This document shows, in pieces, positions 18,275 through 27,675 of a DNA stretch of 64,000 bases; position 1 is the first letter of the stretch, and every line of letters begins with the position of its first letter. Both the position numbers and the translations under genes were made by a program. Source of the DNA: a bacterium (GTDB lineage: Bacteria > Electryoneota > B3-LCP); the NCBI GenBank assembly GCA_026394195.1, contig JAPKYS010000071.1:55795-119794 (forward strand). Direction: 5' to 3'. The notes under the pieces were generated by a model. The model saw only the letters and a list, made by a program, of their open reading frames with translations, had not been told where the DNA came from and ran no database searches.

Positions 18275-18559
18275 CTATTCGTCCTCTACATGCGGAGTAA
18301 TGATGCGATCCCTGACCGCGTTTTGCGACCAGACGGCCAGGGGACCGCTCTGTCCGGTAATCGGGTCAAGTCGATAGCGGTAGGACGCCTTGACGTTGAA
18401 GTTTTTCATCATGTGATCCCAGCCGCGGACGTAGTAGGAACATTCGTCGTTGAAACAGGCGTACTGGGGATTTTCGCCCCACGAAGATTCTGCCGGAGGC
18501 ATCCATCTCAGCAGGCGCGCGCCGCAGTGCGGGCAAGTAGGTTTATCTTTTGGGTCCAT
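18275..18559 (-). CDS. Small zinc-ribbon protein
   Basis: A 94-residue protein with CPHCG near the N-terminus and CFNDEC about 25 residues later, a four-cysteine site like the Ogr/Delta zinc-finger group. The rest includes a YYVRGWDHM segment. It overlaps no neighbour but sits one nucleotide before the YkgJ-family gene, so the two are probably translated together. No function can be assigned. Alternatives are a metal chaperone partner of the YkgJ protein or a small nucleic-acid-binding protein. Confidence 0.7.
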   Translation of the reverse strand: MDPKDKPTCPHCGARLLRWMPPAESSWGENPQYACFNDECSYYVRGWDHMMKNFNVKASYRYRLDPITGQSGPLAVWSQNAVRDRIITPHVEDE

Positions 18560-18647
18560 TGTCCTAAATTTACGGGAAAATTTGTTGATTTGCTATTCGG
18601 CAATGCGCTTTTTCCCACAGAGAATGTTTACCGTCTGGCGAATAAGA

Positions 18648-19892
18648 TCAAGTTGGGTTCTGTCCGGTTTGTGCTCTGCGATTTATCAAAAATTGTCCTA
18701 TGAACGTGGCGACGACCGTGATCATCAAGAAATCAAAGGGCATGCGGTAACGTACCCTGGGGAAATAGATGGCATGCGCCAGAGCGCTCACGAAGTAGAC
18801 GGCAACGAATAATCTTTCCCAGGAAGTCAGCCTCCATTTTTTAAATAGAGCCAGTCGGATAAAAAACAACAGCAACAACGGCCAGTAGGTCAACAGGGCG
18901 ATCAGGTCCGTCCAGAAAGACGCCTCCCGCTTGGTGTAAAGGTTGTTGCGGAAGTTGAAATTATTTACGACTTTCAGTATATAAAGTTTCAGAGCCTGAA
19001 ATTTATGCGAACTGATCCACTCTTTGGCTTGCCGGGTGTAGTATTGATTTCTCTCAATCTCACCCATACCTACTGCTTTGACTTCTTCCCGATACTTGCA
19101 GATATCGGTGTTCGGGCCTGCATTGGGCGTGGTGTTTTCGGAATTTCCCAACAGCAGCATTAATCCGGAATTCGCCGAGATGGGCACCCACTGGCCAAAG
19201 ACCAGATAATTGCGAAGTGACCAGGTCCCCACCATGATGCAACAGATAATCGTGGACACCCCGAATTTCCACAGATGGTCGTACTCACGCTTCAAGAGAA
19301 AATAGACCGCGAAAACGATCAGCAGGAAAGCGAAAGTCGGCACCGTCAGAATCAGCAATCCGAAAAGAAAACCCGATAGGAGAAATGGAAAGGTGCTCTT
19401 CCTTGCAGTCGCCAGCAGATAGATGATCCACAACATCAATAGTGATGCCATGATCTGGGGATACAAAGTTCCTGCGGTGTAAAAGAACAAGGGATAGCAC
19501 GCCGTCAGAATGACGCCCAGTGCTGCTGCGGTCTGCCCGACCAGGGTCGATAAAATTTTATAAACCAGATATAGGCACGCCGCCAAAGCCAGATAGTTCA
19601 ACAGTCTGAGGATGAAAACGTTCGCTCCCAATCTCAGGAAAGGAGCCATGATAAAGGGATAACCCGGCGGTCTGAATACGGAAGGATTTTTTCCGTCAAG
19701 GCTGTACATCTGCTTGGTGACGATGTGAGTCGCCAGGCGATAGTAATCGCGCTCGTCGTCGTAGCGTAACTTGTTTCCGAGGTACATCGAGTAGATGCAT
19801 CCCGACACCAGAGTAGCAGCGATCAGGATCAACAGGATTTGACGGTGTTTCCTCTCCAGAAGGGCGACCAGAGTCTGAAGCATTCCAACCAA
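18648..19892 (-). CDS. Polytopic membrane glycosyltransferase, GT39/ArnT-like
   Basis: A 414-residue integral membrane protein with about ten hydrophobic segments. The first loop has DDERDYYRLA followed by FRPPGYPFIMAPFLR, the acidic metal-site loop and RPPGYP motif of the PMT/ArnT (GT39/GT83-like) family, which uses polyprenyl-phosphate sugars outside the membrane. A second large loop spans about residues 220-310. Another ATG lies three codons into the frame. It ends the minus-strand run before the YkgJ pair and is about 180 nt from the aprA terminator, so it probably forms its own unit. Confidence 0.75.
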   Translation of the reverse strand: MVGMLQTLVALLERKHRQILLILIAATLVSGCIYSMYLGNKLRYDDERDYYRLATHIVTKQMYSLDGKNPSVFRPPGYPFIMAPFLRLGANVFILRLLNYLALAACLYLVYKILSTLVGQTAAALGVILTACYPLFFYTAGTLYPQIMASLLMLWIIYLLATARKSTFPFLLSGFLFGLLILTVPTFAFLLIVFAVYFLLKREYDHLWKFGVSTIICCIMVGTWSLRNYLVFGQWVPISANSGLMLLLGNSENTTPNAGPNTDICKYREEVKAVGMGEIERNQYYTRQAKEWISSHKFQALKLYILKVVNNFNFRNNLYTKREASFWTDLIALLTYWPLLLLFFIRLALFKKWRLTSWERLFVAVYFVSALAHAIYFPRVRYRMPFDFLMITVVATFIGQFLINRRAQTGQNPT

Positions 19893-19997
19893 ATTTGAGT
19901 TGATGTGAGTTATTTTTCTATATAATAACTCACTCCTTCCACAAAAGTCAAAGGGTAAATGAGAATATCTACCCTATGGTTGTTTGATTTAAAAGAG

Positions 19998-20029
19998 AAC
20001 CTCCGGGCCTGACGTACAGCCCGGAGGTT
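19998..20029 (-). terminator. Terminator of the sat-aprBA operon
   Basis: An 11-bp perfect stem (AACCTCCGGGC/GCCCGGAGGTT) with a 10-nt loop, 42 nt past the aprA stop. On the minus strand it is followed by CTCTTTTAAATC, a fair U-rich tract. Confidence 0.75.
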
Positions 20030-20070
20030 CGGGACTTCATATCATCTGTTCGATTTTGGTCGTAAATCGA

Positions 20071-21963
20071 TTACAGTTTGTCGTTGATGTACAGCACTGG
20101 GACCTTCTTCGGTATCCATTCTCCAGTTTTGGGATTCCACGTGATGTTGGCGAAAGCTAACCAATCTTCCTTCATAGTCGGTGTATCCGTACGGAAGTAG
20201 TAGCCGGGCCAACGAGTTTCTTCGCGAAACAGGATGGTGCGAACGTGGGCTTCAGCCTGCCACATACGCTGTACGTTTTCCCAGCAGCGCATTAATTCAT
20301 GCAGATCTTCGGCAGCCAACTTCTCGCTGTCTTCCTTTAGAAACTGTAACAGTGTCATACCCTTCTGCAACTGGGCTTTGGAGGTTTTGAATTGAGCCGT
20401 CACGCCGCCAGCGTATTCGTCCATGATCTTCTGAAGACGGAACATGAACATCTTGGGACGGATGTATTCCGGATGGATGTCCGGATCACTGCTGTATTTG
20501 GAGTGCTGAGCGAAGATATCCAGCGGCTTTAGAATGCGCGCTTTCAGTTCCTCGACCACTTTGGCGTCGACGGCAGGAGCTTCAGGATGATCGACGCAGT
20601 AACGGATGGCTTCTTTGGCGGCGATCCTGCCTTCGGCGTGTGAACCGGAGGAGAACTTGTGGATGGAGGCGCCGGAGGCGTCGCCTGCGCAGAAGATCCC
20701 GGGAACGGTAGCCATGTGCGCGTAACCCCAGAAGTACACCGGCTTGGTGGCGTCGGTCTGCAGGTCTTCGGGACCGCTGACCCAGGCGCCGGAAGCGCCG
20801 GAGTGCGAACCGATGAAGTACGGTTCGGCGGCTGCGATTTCAGACTTGGCCTCTTCGGGAGCGACATTGGTAGCAGCCCAGAGGATCGCCTGGGATATGG
20901 TCATATCCAGGAAGTCTTCCCAGGCTTCGGTTTCCAGTTCCTTCATCTTCTTTTTGTAGCCTGCGGGGTCTTCTTTGTAAGCTGCGGCGATGTTGTTGAT
21001 GGCTTCTTCGGTGCGCATGAAGATGGGGCCCTTGCCGTCCATCACGTCCAACAACATCAGCCAGTTGCGCAGGTTGGCGGGAACCGGCTTCACTTTTCCG
21101 TAGGGAACCCACTTTTCGAGTTCGCCTTTGCGGGTTTCCATATAGTTCTCATCCATGCCGTTGGTGGCGCGGGATTTGAACAGCAGGAACCATGCGCCCA
21201 CCGGACCATAAGCGTCCTTGAAGCGGACGGGGATGAAACGCACTTCCTGACAGGTCATTTCAGCGCCGGCTTTTAGCGTGAAATAAGCGCTTGAGCCGGA
21301 GTTCCATGGCGGATACCAGGCGCGCCCTAATCCTTCACCGGATGAACGCGGCTTAAACACGTGCACCGCGCCGCCCATGGCAACCAACACTGCCTTGGCT
21401 TTGAAAACGTAGAAAACGTTTTCACGAACGGAGAAACCGACCGCGCCGACGCACTTGTCGTCGTTCATGATCGGTTCGGTGATGAAGATGCGTTCGTAGA
21501 TGTTTTCGGTGCCCAGCGCGGTCTTGGCGGCTTCAGCAACGATGACTTTGTACGATTCGCCGTTGATCATGAGTTGCCAGCGGCCTTCATGTACGTAACC
21601 GCCTTTTTCATCCTTCCATATGGGGAGTCCCCATTTCTCGAACAGGTGAACGGACGAGTCGACGTGACGGGCAATGTTAGCTACCAAATCTTCACGGGTG
21701 ATGCCCATCAGGTCGTTGCGGACGTAGTCCACATAATCCTTCAATGTATTCTGGCCGTCTTTCAGACCAACGTACTGGTTGATGGCAGAAAGCCCCATCG
21801 CCACAGCGCCGGAACGATCCATGGCTGCTTTGTCGACCAAGGTGACCTTCAGGCCCTTCTTCTTGGCCCAGTACGCCGCTTCAACCGCCGCTCCGCAAGC
21901 TGCCATACCGCCGCCTACGATCAACAGGTCGGTTGTGACTTCTCTGGTTTCAAAATTCGCCAC
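20071..21963 (-). CDS. aprA: Adenylylsulfate reductase alpha subunit
   Basis: A 630-residue FAD subunit that reduces APS to sulfite and AMP, with electrons from AprB. It has an N-terminal FAD-binding motif GGGMAACGAAVEA, RSGAVAMGLSAINQYVG just after, and the later GSHSGASGAWVSGPED and GDASGASIHKFSSGS segments of the AprA/fumarate-reductase fold. The start is GTG, preceded by AGGAG with good spacing. It is the last gene of sat-aprB-aprA, with a terminator behind it. The length is slightly below that of Desulfovibrio AprA. It acts in the cytoplasm and probably interacts with the Qmo complex. Confidence 0.96.
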   Translation of the reverse strand: MANFETREVTTDLLIVGGGMAACGAAVEAAYWAKKKGLKVTLVDKAAMDRSGAVAMGLSAINQYVGLKDGQNTLKDYVDYVRNDLMGITREDLVANIARHVDSSVHLFEKWGLPIWKDEKGGYVHEGRWQLMINGESYKVIVAEAAKTALGTENIYERIFITEPIMNDDKCVGAVGFSVRENVFYVFKAKAVLVAMGGAVHVFKPRSSGEGLGRAWYPPWNSGSSAYFTLKAGAEMTCQEVRFIPVRFKDAYGPVGAWFLLFKSRATNGMDENYMETRKGELEKWVPYGKVKPVPANLRNWLMLLDVMDGKGPIFMRTEEAINNIAAAYKEDPAGYKKKMKELETEAWEDFLDMTISQAILWAATNVAPEEAKSEIAAAEPYFIGSHSGASGAWVSGPEDLQTDATKPVYFWGYAHMATVPGIFCAGDASGASIHKFSSGSHAEGRIAAKEAIRYCVDHPEAPAVDAKVVEELKARILKPLDIFAQHSKYSSDPDIHPEYIRPKMFMFRLQKIMDEYAGGVTAQFKTSKAQLQKGMTLLQFLKEDSEKLAAEDLHELMRCWENVQRMWQAEAHVRTILFREETRWPGYYFRTDTPTMKEDWLAFANITWNPKTGEWIPKKVPVLYINDKL

Positions 21964-21993
21964 TCTTAATCTCCTTTTATTTTATCTTTTTTC

Positions 21994-22437
21994 TTACTTC
22001 ATCAAACCGGGGATTGCAGCCATACCTGAAGAGGCGGGTTCACTGAATAGTACCGGGGATTTGAGATCATCGGTACCGGTGGCAAAACCGCCGTCCGGAA
22101 CGGCTGAACCTTCTTGAGTGGTGCGAATGGGGAACTTGAAGCGCTTCAAAGTCCCATTGCGGAATTTTACCGTCCACATAATGGAATCGCTGCTGCGCAA
22201 CGGGGAAACCGTAGCGCCCAGCGGCACGAAATCCGCGTAACCGCGCACTTCGACGGCTTGGGTCGGGCAAATCTTTACGCAATTGTAGCACTCCCAGCAC
22301 ATCTCGGGTTCGCGATTGTACGCCTTCATGAGGTCTTTATTCAAGACCATCAGGTCATTGGGGCAGATATGCTGACAAGCTGTCTTGTCCAGCGCCTTGC
22401 ACCCGTCGCACTTCTCGACGATGACGAAACTTGGCAT
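21994..22437 (-). CDS. aprB: Adenylylsulfate reductase beta subunit
   Basis: A 147-residue ferredoxin subunit with two 4Fe-4S sites: CDGCKALDKTACQHICP near the N-terminus (with the insertion typical of AprB) and CWECYNCVKICP. The long C-terminal tail is the part that wraps around AprA in known structures. A perfect AGGAGG precedes the ATG. It passes electrons to the AprA flavin and is encoded between sat and aprA. Confidence 0.95.
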   Translation of the reverse strand: MPSFVIVEKCDGCKALDKTACQHICPNDLMVLNKDLMKAYNREPEMCWECYNCVKICPTQAVEVRGYADFVPLGATVSPLRSSDSIMWTVKFRNGTLKRFKFPIRTTQEGSAVPDGGFATGTDDLKSPVLFSEPASSGMAAIPGLMK

Positions 22438-22513
22438 TCTAATCCTCCTGTTAAGGGTCTTCAGCTGCGAGTGGCGAGATCACCCGGCAGCATCCTATTT
22501 GTTATTGCGTTAA

Positions 22514-23740
22514 TTACTTCTTGGCATCGCCGGTTGCGTGGCCATGCAGCTTGATCTCAACTTTTTCTTCCAGATGCGCGTAGTAGTCGCGCAAGATAGC
22601 CAGGACTTCCGGACGACTGAATTCTGCAGGAATGTCCCCGCCTTCGGAAAGACCCTTACGCAGAGCGGTTCCCGAGAGCATCAGGCGGTCATCTTTGCCG
22701 TGAGCGCAGGTCTTCATCGAAGCCATACCGCCGCACTTGTAGCACCAGAAGGTCCAATCGATCTTGAGCGGTTTGCAAAGCAGAGCGCCATCCCAGAGTT
22801 CGTCGAAAATTTTCTGAGCATCGAAGGGACCGTAATAGTCGCCGACGCCGGCGTGGTCACGACCGATGATCATGAAGTTGCAGCCATAATTCTGACGGAA
22901 GAGGGCATGCAATAAAGCTTCACGCGGACCAGCATAGCGCATGTCCAATGGGTAACCTCCCTGGATGGCTGTGTTCTTGGCGAAGTATTTTTCTACCAGG
23001 ACGTCAATGCATTTGACGCGAACGTCGGCAGGGATGTCGCCGGGCTTCAGTTTACCGACTAATTGGTGGATATAGATACCGTCCATTACTTCAATGGCGA
23101 TCTTGGCGAGGAATTCGTGGCTGCGGTGCATGGGGTTGCGAAGCTGCAGAGCCGCGATATCTTTCCAGCCGCGTTCCTGGAACATCTTGCGGCTTTCGGT
23201 TGGACGTTGGTAGATCCCTTTGAATTCCGTCGGGAAAGTGCTCTCAGACAGCACCTTCACCGGACCTGCCAGATTGACTTCTTTCTGGTCCATGACCATC
23301 TTCACCCCGGGGTGAGCAGGGTCGTTGGTGCGGAAGACGTGCTTGCACTCAAATTCCTTGTCGATGGAATACTTTTCCTTGACGGTCATGGTGCCCATGA
23401 TCTCATTGTCTTCAGCATTGACAAGGCAGACGTCCGAACCGATGTTGATAGCGTCAGCGACGCTTTTATCAGCCGAGAGGGTGATGGGAATAGGCCAGAA
23501 CAGACCATTGCTCATCTTCATGTCGGCACAGACGCCCTTCCAATCGTCGTGTCCCATGAAGCCTGTCAGCGGTGTGAATCCGCCGATACCCAGCATGATT
23601 AGATCTCCAACTTCGCGGGAGCTTAGCATCACTTTGGGCAGAGTTTGGGCGCGTTTTAATTCCGCTTCGCGCGCAGTGCCTTCAAGAAGCAGGATCTTGA
23701 GATCCTTGGCGCCATGCGGCGGAATAAGTGTAGTTGCCAT
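22514..23740 (-). CDS. sat: Sulfate adenylyltransferase (ATP sulfurylase)
   Basis: A 408-residue homomeric Sat of the dissimilatory type. It shows RNPMHRSHE (the QxRNPxHxxHE ATP-binding motif), [19 protein letters not shown], and a [13 protein letters not shown] zinc-type site near the C-terminus. It makes APS and pyrophosphate from sulfate and ATP, starting dissimilatory sulfate reduction. The ATG is preceded by GGAAGG. It is the first gene of sat-aprB-aprA and has its own strong promoter 139 nt upstream, so it need not depend on the qmo transcript. Confidence 0.96.
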   Translation of the reverse strand: MATTLIPPHGAKDLKILLLEGTAREAELKRAQTLPKVMLSSREVGDLIMLGIGGFTPLTGFMGHDDWKGVCADMKMSNGLFWPIPITLSADKSVADAINIGSDVCLVNAEDNEIMGTMTVKEKYSIDKEFECKHVFRTNDPAHPGVKMVMDQKEVNLAGPVKVLSESTFPTEFKGIYQRPTESRKMFQERGWKDIAALQLRNPMHRSHEFLAKIAIEVMDGIYIHQLVGKLKPGDIPADVRVKCIDVLVEKYFAKNTAIQGGYPLDMRYAGPREALLHALFRQNYGCNFMIIGRDHAGVGDYYGPFDAQKIFDELWDGALLCKPLKIDWTFWCYKCGGMASMKTCAHGKDDRLMLSGTALRKGLSEGGDIPAEFSRPEVLAILRDYYAHLEEKVEIKLHGHATGDAKK

Positions 23741-23847
23741 CGTCTTTCCTTCCGTTAACTCGTTTCTTCTATATTGTCTGATTTTATTGAGTATGATATA
23801 ATTTTCACAAGCATATGAATATTAAACAGTTAGATCTAATAATCAAC

Positions 23848-23895
23848 CTAATTGTTATTTATACCGACTTTGGTTGACAATATAATAACAATTAG
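23848..23895. promoter_or_regulatory. Candidate operator at the sat promoter
   Basis: A perfect 12-bp inverted repeat, CTAATTGTTATT (23848-23859) and AATAACAATTAG (23884-23895), separated by 24 nt. One arm lies in the promoter spacer and the other just past the predicted start, a layout that suits repression or looping. An overlapping 18-mer (23874-23891) matches a Rex-type site, TTGTTAA-N4-TTAACAA, at 11 of 14 positions. Confidence 0.5.
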
Positions 23896-23907
23896 AGGGT
23901 TTGTCAA
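23879..23907 (-). promoter_or_regulatory. sat-aprBA promoter
   Basis: On the minus strand: TTGACA (23902-23907), a 17-bp spacer and TATATT (23879-23884), a near-consensus sigma-70 promoter. Transcription should start near 23872. The same hexamers and spacing occur before dsrA and the SLC13 cassette. Confidence 0.8.
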
Positions 23908-23917
23908 GCGTTGATTG

Positions 23918-23929
23918 AGAAAAATTTCT
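23918..23929 (-). promoter_or_regulatory. AT palindrome upstream of the sat -35
   Basis: On the minus strand AGAAATTTTTCT, ending 10 nt before the -35. A similar box (TGAAAATTTTCA) lies 9 nt before the dsrA -35. It may be an UP element or a regulator site. Confidence 0.4.
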
Positions 23930-24080
23930 TAAACCGAAGTCATGGTTAATCTCCGACTCAAATGAGTCGTACCATTTTGATTTATAACGAAGTTAGAGTA
24001 AATCTGGTGGCGGTGGAGAGACCACCACAAGACCCTCTAAATTAGTTGTTTAAAATAAAACAATAGAAACCTTTACCGGA

Positions 24081-26312
24081 TCAGAAGCCTTTGTAGGGAT
24101 TCGGACCAACTGCGGCGATGCCCTCCATGAACTTGTCGATCACCTGAGGTATCTTTTCCCATTCGTTTAACGCCAGTTCGGTAATCTGTACTCGTTCGGT
24201 TTCCAGAACCAATTGCTTCAGCTTTTCCTGTACGTTAGCCATGCGAGTGTTCGCCAGCTCGCTGCCCTTGATGAAGTGGCATTGATAATCGTCGCCATGC
24301 TTGCAACCTATCAGCAAGACTCCGTCGATTCCTGCGGAGAGGGCGTCAGCGATCCAGACCACATTCATCGATCCCAGGCAGCGTAGCGGGATGATGCGGA
24401 CGTACGGATTGATTTTCAGACGATGGGATGCCGCTATTTCCAATGACGGCAGCGCGTCGTTTTCGCACATAAAGGCGATGACTCGCGGTTTCTCTTCGTC
24501 TTCCTCCGGCACATGGATCGACTTGATCATCTCACCGATCATATACACCGAATAATTCTTGAAGCTGACGATGCGTTCCGGACAGGCTCCCATGCAGACG
24601 CCGCAGCGACGGCAGCGCAGTGGATGGGTCTCCGGCGTCCCCTTGGCGTCTTCGTCTAATGTCCCGAAGGGGCATTCTTCGGTACAGCGCTTGCACTGCG
24701 TGCAGCGCTGCAGGAAGAATTCCGGGAACGATAGGTCTCCCGCACGCGGATGCACGGCAGCGCCCTTTTCGGTGAGTTCCAAGGCTTGGATGGCTTTCAG
24801 AGTCGCGCCGAAAGCATCGTTTTCAGCGCAAGCCAGGTCCATGGGAGCGCGCACGGCGCAGGCGGCATAGATGCCGGTGCGCTGGGTTTCATACGGGAAG
24901 CAGATATAATGCGAATCCGGAAAACCGTACTTCAGCGTGGGCAGGTCGGTACCCAAGCGGTAATTCAAATTGAGGATCTGCGCGCCCACTTCAGCAGATG
25001 CTCCGGCGCTCTGCTGACCGGCTCCTTTGTCTTCGGCAGGAGCCGCTTCGGCGTTGTCCGTTACCGGCAACTCCTCTACCTTGGTGGTGGGAACCATTCC
25101 GGTCGCCAGCACCAGCAAATCAACCTGTACAGTTACATTCTGTCCGAAGAGTGTATCAGTCAATTCCACTTCGACTCGGTCTCCGGATATTGGATCGACT
25201 CGCACAACTTCGCCCCTGGTCAGGAAAACACCTTCGTCTTCCTGGACGTTTTTATAGAACTGTTCGTATTGTCCGGGTGATCGCAGATCCTTGTATAGGA
25301 TATAAACCTGCGTATCGGGGAGAGCTTTACGTATATAGGTGGCTTGCTTCAAAGATACTCGGCAACAGACGGCGCTGCAGTAGGGGAGATGATCCTGATC
25401 CCGCGAACCCGCGCACTGAATGAAAGCAACGCTGTGCGGTGTTTTGCCGTCGGAAGGTCGTTTGATGGCGCCCTTTTTCGCCATCCCTTCCATCTGGATA
25501 TTGGTCACCACATTGAGCGATTTGCCGAAGCCCAGATGATCCAATTTCTTGGGGTCATACGGCTTCCAGCCGCTTGCCAACACGATGGAACCGGCACGGA
25601 AGGCGGTTCCATCAGACAACTCAACGTCGAAGATCCCCGGTTCGCCATTGATGCTCTTGATGGTCGACGATTTGTAGACCTTTATCTTCGGGTTGGTTTC
25701 AACCGATTTGATCAATTCATCAACGCCTGAATCCGTAGGGTCCTGATAGGGAGGCGCTTTTGGAAAAACCTTGGCGAATTTAGTAGCCCAACCGCCTAAA
25801 CTATCCTCTTTTTCGACAATGACAGCGTCGTAGCCCGCTCCGGCAGAAGCCAGAGCTGCTCTCATTCCGGTCATACCGCCACCGACGACCAACACGGTCT
25901 TGGAAATCTCTTGGATATGCGGTACAGGAGGTTCCGAGGCCCGCATTTTAGCGACACCCATCCGCAGGTAATCCTCAGCCGCCATCTGGCTGTTTTCGTT
26001 CGCTGATTCCATCACCCAGGCAACCTGTTCCCGAATGCCGACGCGATCAACTAAAACGCTATCCGCGAAGTTAAATTCCATTGCCTTGGTCCGCCCGGAA
26101 CAAGCGGCAATAACCACTCGATTCAGATTCTCCGCGGCGATGTCATCCTTGATCATGCGGATTCCATCCACCGTGCAGAGCTTCTGGTGGACTTTGCATA
26201 CCGGCAGTTTCAATTCATTTACGCCGATCTTCTGCAGAGCTTCAGCATCGATCACCGAGCCGATGTCGCATCCGGAACAGATATAAGCGCCGATTTTTGT
26301 CTCTATCGCCAT
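24081..26312 (-). CDS. qmoB: Quinone-interacting membrane-bound oxidoreductase subunit QmoB
   Basis: A 743-residue HdrA-like flavoprotein. It has an N-terminal CSGCDIGSVID segment, an FAD motif VLVVGGGMTGMRAALASAGAG near residue 140 (VVGGGMTGMRAA), CAGSRDQDHLPYCSAVCC, and two 4Fe-4S motifs, CTQCKRCTEECPFG and CRRCGVCMGACPE, at about 550-600. The last 150 residues (RCLGSMNVVWIADAL, LIGCKHGDDYQCH) resemble MvhD. QmoB is a cytoplasmic subunit that links the quinone pool to AprAB. It starts 4 nt after qmoA with a GAGGAG site. Here qmoB is last in the order qmoC-A-B. Confidence 0.93.
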   Translation of the reverse strand: MAIETKIGAYICSGCDIGSVIDAEALQKIGVNELKLPVCKVHQKLCTVDGIRMIKDDIAAENLNRVVIAACSGRTKAMEFNFADSVLVDRVGIREQVAWVMESANENSQMAAEDYLRMGVAKMRASEPPVPHIQEISKTVLVVGGGMTGMRAALASAGAGYDAVIVEKEDSLGGWATKFAKVFPKAPPYQDPTDSGVDELIKSVETNPKIKVYKSSTIKSINGEPGIFDVELSDGTAFRAGSIVLASGWKPYDPKKLDHLGFGKSLNVVTNIQMEGMAKKGAIKRPSDGKTPHSVAFIQCAGSRDQDHLPYCSAVCCRVSLKQATYIRKALPDTQVYILYKDLRSPGQYEQFYKNVQEDEGVFLTRGEVVRVDPISGDRVEVELTDTLFGQNVTVQVDLLVLATGMVPTTKVEELPVTDNAEAAPAEDKGAGQQSAGASAEVGAQILNLNYRLGTDLPTLKYGFPDSHYICFPYETQRTGIYAACAVRAPMDLACAENDAFGATLKAIQALELTEKGAAVHPRAGDLSFPEFFLQRCTQCKRCTEECPFGTLDEDAKGTPETHPLRCRRCGVCMGACPERIVSFKNYSVYMIGEMIKSIHVPEEDEEKPRVIAFMCENDALPSLEIAASHRLKINPYVRIIPLRCLGSMNVVWIADALSAGIDGVLLIGCKHGDDYQCHFIKGSELANTRMANVQEKLKQLVLETERVQITELALNEWEKIPQVIDKFMEGIAAVGPNPYKGF

Positions 26313-26315
26313 GGC

Positions 26316-27587
26316 TTAACTCCTCTGCAGCGTTTGTAAAGCCCTCAGCACCGACCCAGTAGCGTCCTGAACAGCATTGGCAACATCAATGGGACGATTG
26401 GCAACGCCAGCGCCAATTATCCCCGAAGGATTATTGGCCAGCAGAAACCCCCAATCATCACGTTTAGCGTCCTGCGGTAGTTTGTCGGTGGAGACATTCG
26501 GCACCATGCCCGTGGCCAGAACAGCCAGGTCCATTTCCATTTCTGAAATAGCTCCGGTCAGAGTGTTTTCAGCAACCAGGATCACATTATTACTGTCGGG
26601 CGCTTCACGAATCTCAGCGACTTTGCCGCGGTGGAAGAAGATTTTCTCATCCGCATCCACTTTGGTATAAAAATCTTCCAATCGTCCGGGTGTACGGATA
26701 TCGATGTAGAAGATGTGGATTTCAGCGTCGGGGTATTGCTCCCGAACGTATTGAGTCTGTTTCAAGGAAGCCGAGCAGCAGACTCCTGAACAATAGGGAA
26801 GATGATTCTCGTCTCTCGATCCGGCGCACTGCACGAAGCCGATTTTCATAATGGCCGCTTGATCGGATGGGCGCAGGATCTTACCGGCTGAAGGACCATC
26901 CGCCGCAGCCAGGCGTTCCATCATCACGTTGGTAATGACATTTTTATATTTACCGAATCCCAGATTGTCTAACTTCAGGGCATCATAAGGTGACCAGCCC
27001 GTTGCCCAGATAATAGCCCGAGCATTAACAGTAATAGTGCAAGGCTCTTGGTCCAGATCGAAGGCGTCATATTTGCAGGCATCCACACAGGCCTTAAAAG
27101 CAGCGTTTTTAACGTGAGTGGCATCAGCAGTGTAAATCGGCGGGAAAGCCATTTCAGGTTTGTAAACCGCCTTGCGCTGATTCATTCCCAGATTAAAGTC
27201 ATTGGGCGCTTCCAGAGTACAAACTTTTTCACATTCCCCGCAGGCGGTGCAGTTATCGTTGATATAGCGGGGTTGTACCAGCAGCTTGACTTCGTAATTG
27301 CCCGGCTTGCCGCTGATGGATTCCACCGTCGTCAACGTCAGAACTTTGACTTGGTCGTTGCAGCGGAGACGCTTATAGTTGATCTCGAGGCCGCAGATGG
27401 GTGGGCAGAGCTTCGGAAAGTACTGATTCATCCTGGCCACGCGTCCCCCCAGGTAGGGCTCTTTTTCGACCAGCACGGCCGATTTCCCCACCTCTGAGGC
27501 TTCAATGGCGGCTGTCATTCCGGCGATTCCACCACCGACTACCAATATGTCGGTGGTGATCCGATCGCCACTTGCTGATATGTCCAT
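26316..27587 (-). CDS. qmoA: Quinone-interacting membrane-bound oxidoreductase subunit QmoA
   Basis: A 423-residue HdrA-like flavoprotein: FAD motif DILVVGGGIAGMTAAIEA at the start, a CTACGECEKVC segment, CAGSRDENHLPYCSGVCC and a C-terminal GAGVANRPIDVANAV. It is shorter than QmoB and lacks the MvhD-like end. The ATG at 27587 is preferred because GGAG precedes it and it places the FAD motif near the N-terminus; a GTG eleven codons upstream is possible. It is encoded between qmoC and qmoB, all minus strand, and probably mediates electron transfer between QmoC and QmoB/AprAB. Confidence 0.93.
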   Translation of the reverse strand: MDISASGDRITTDILVVGGGIAGMTAAIEASEVGKSAVLVEKEPYLGGRVARMNQYFPKLCPPICGLEINYKRLRCNDQVKVLTLTTVESISGKPGNYEVKLLVQPRYINDNCTACGECEKVCTLEAPNDFNLGMNQRKAVYKPEMAFPPIYTADATHVKNAAFKACVDACKYDAFDLDQEPCTITVNARAIIWATGWSPYDALKLDNLGFGKYKNVITNVMMERLAAADGPSAGKILRPSDQAAIMKIGFVQCAGSRDENHLPYCSGVCCSASLKQTQYVREQYPDAEIHIFYIDIRTPGRLEDFYTKVDADEKIFFHRGKVAEIREAPDSNNVILVAENTLTGAISEMEMDLAVLATGMVPNVSTDKLPQDAKRDDWGFLLANNPSGIIGAGVANRPIDVANAVQDATGSVLRALQTLQRS

Positions 27588-27675
27588 CCGTTTATGTCTC
27601 CATCTAACTCGTAGTGTCACTCATCTTTTTGTATTTTCTTCTGGAACGTGCCGTCGCAAATTCCTGCGCATGATA

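Larger units (their letters stand above)
23741..24080. other. Regulatory intergenic region between qmoB and sat
   Basis: A 340-nt AT-rich gap. It holds the sat promoter (23879-23907), a 12-bp inverted repeat straddling its -10, an AT palindrome upstream of the -35, a short CGACTC/GAGTCG hairpin (23954-23969) and a GGTGG-AGAGA-CCACC hairpin (24012-24026) that could end the qmo transcript, although no T-run follows it. No coding frame is convincing. Confidence 0.7.

Noticed and set aside
20659..21969. Long open frames on the plus strand opposite aprA (up to about 200 residues)
   Set aside because: They lie wholly antisense to a firmly identified gene, have no family motifs and no ribosome site, and follow the codon bias of aprA.
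22538..23801. Plus-strand open frames opposite sat
   Set aside because: They are shadows of the sat gene. The supposed start region overlaps the sat ribosome site and no product is recognised.
24012..24026. A strong terminator after qmoB
   Set aside because: The GGTGG-AGAGA-CCACC stem is only 5 bp and has no T-run behind it on the minus strand, so it is mentioned only as a weak possibility.
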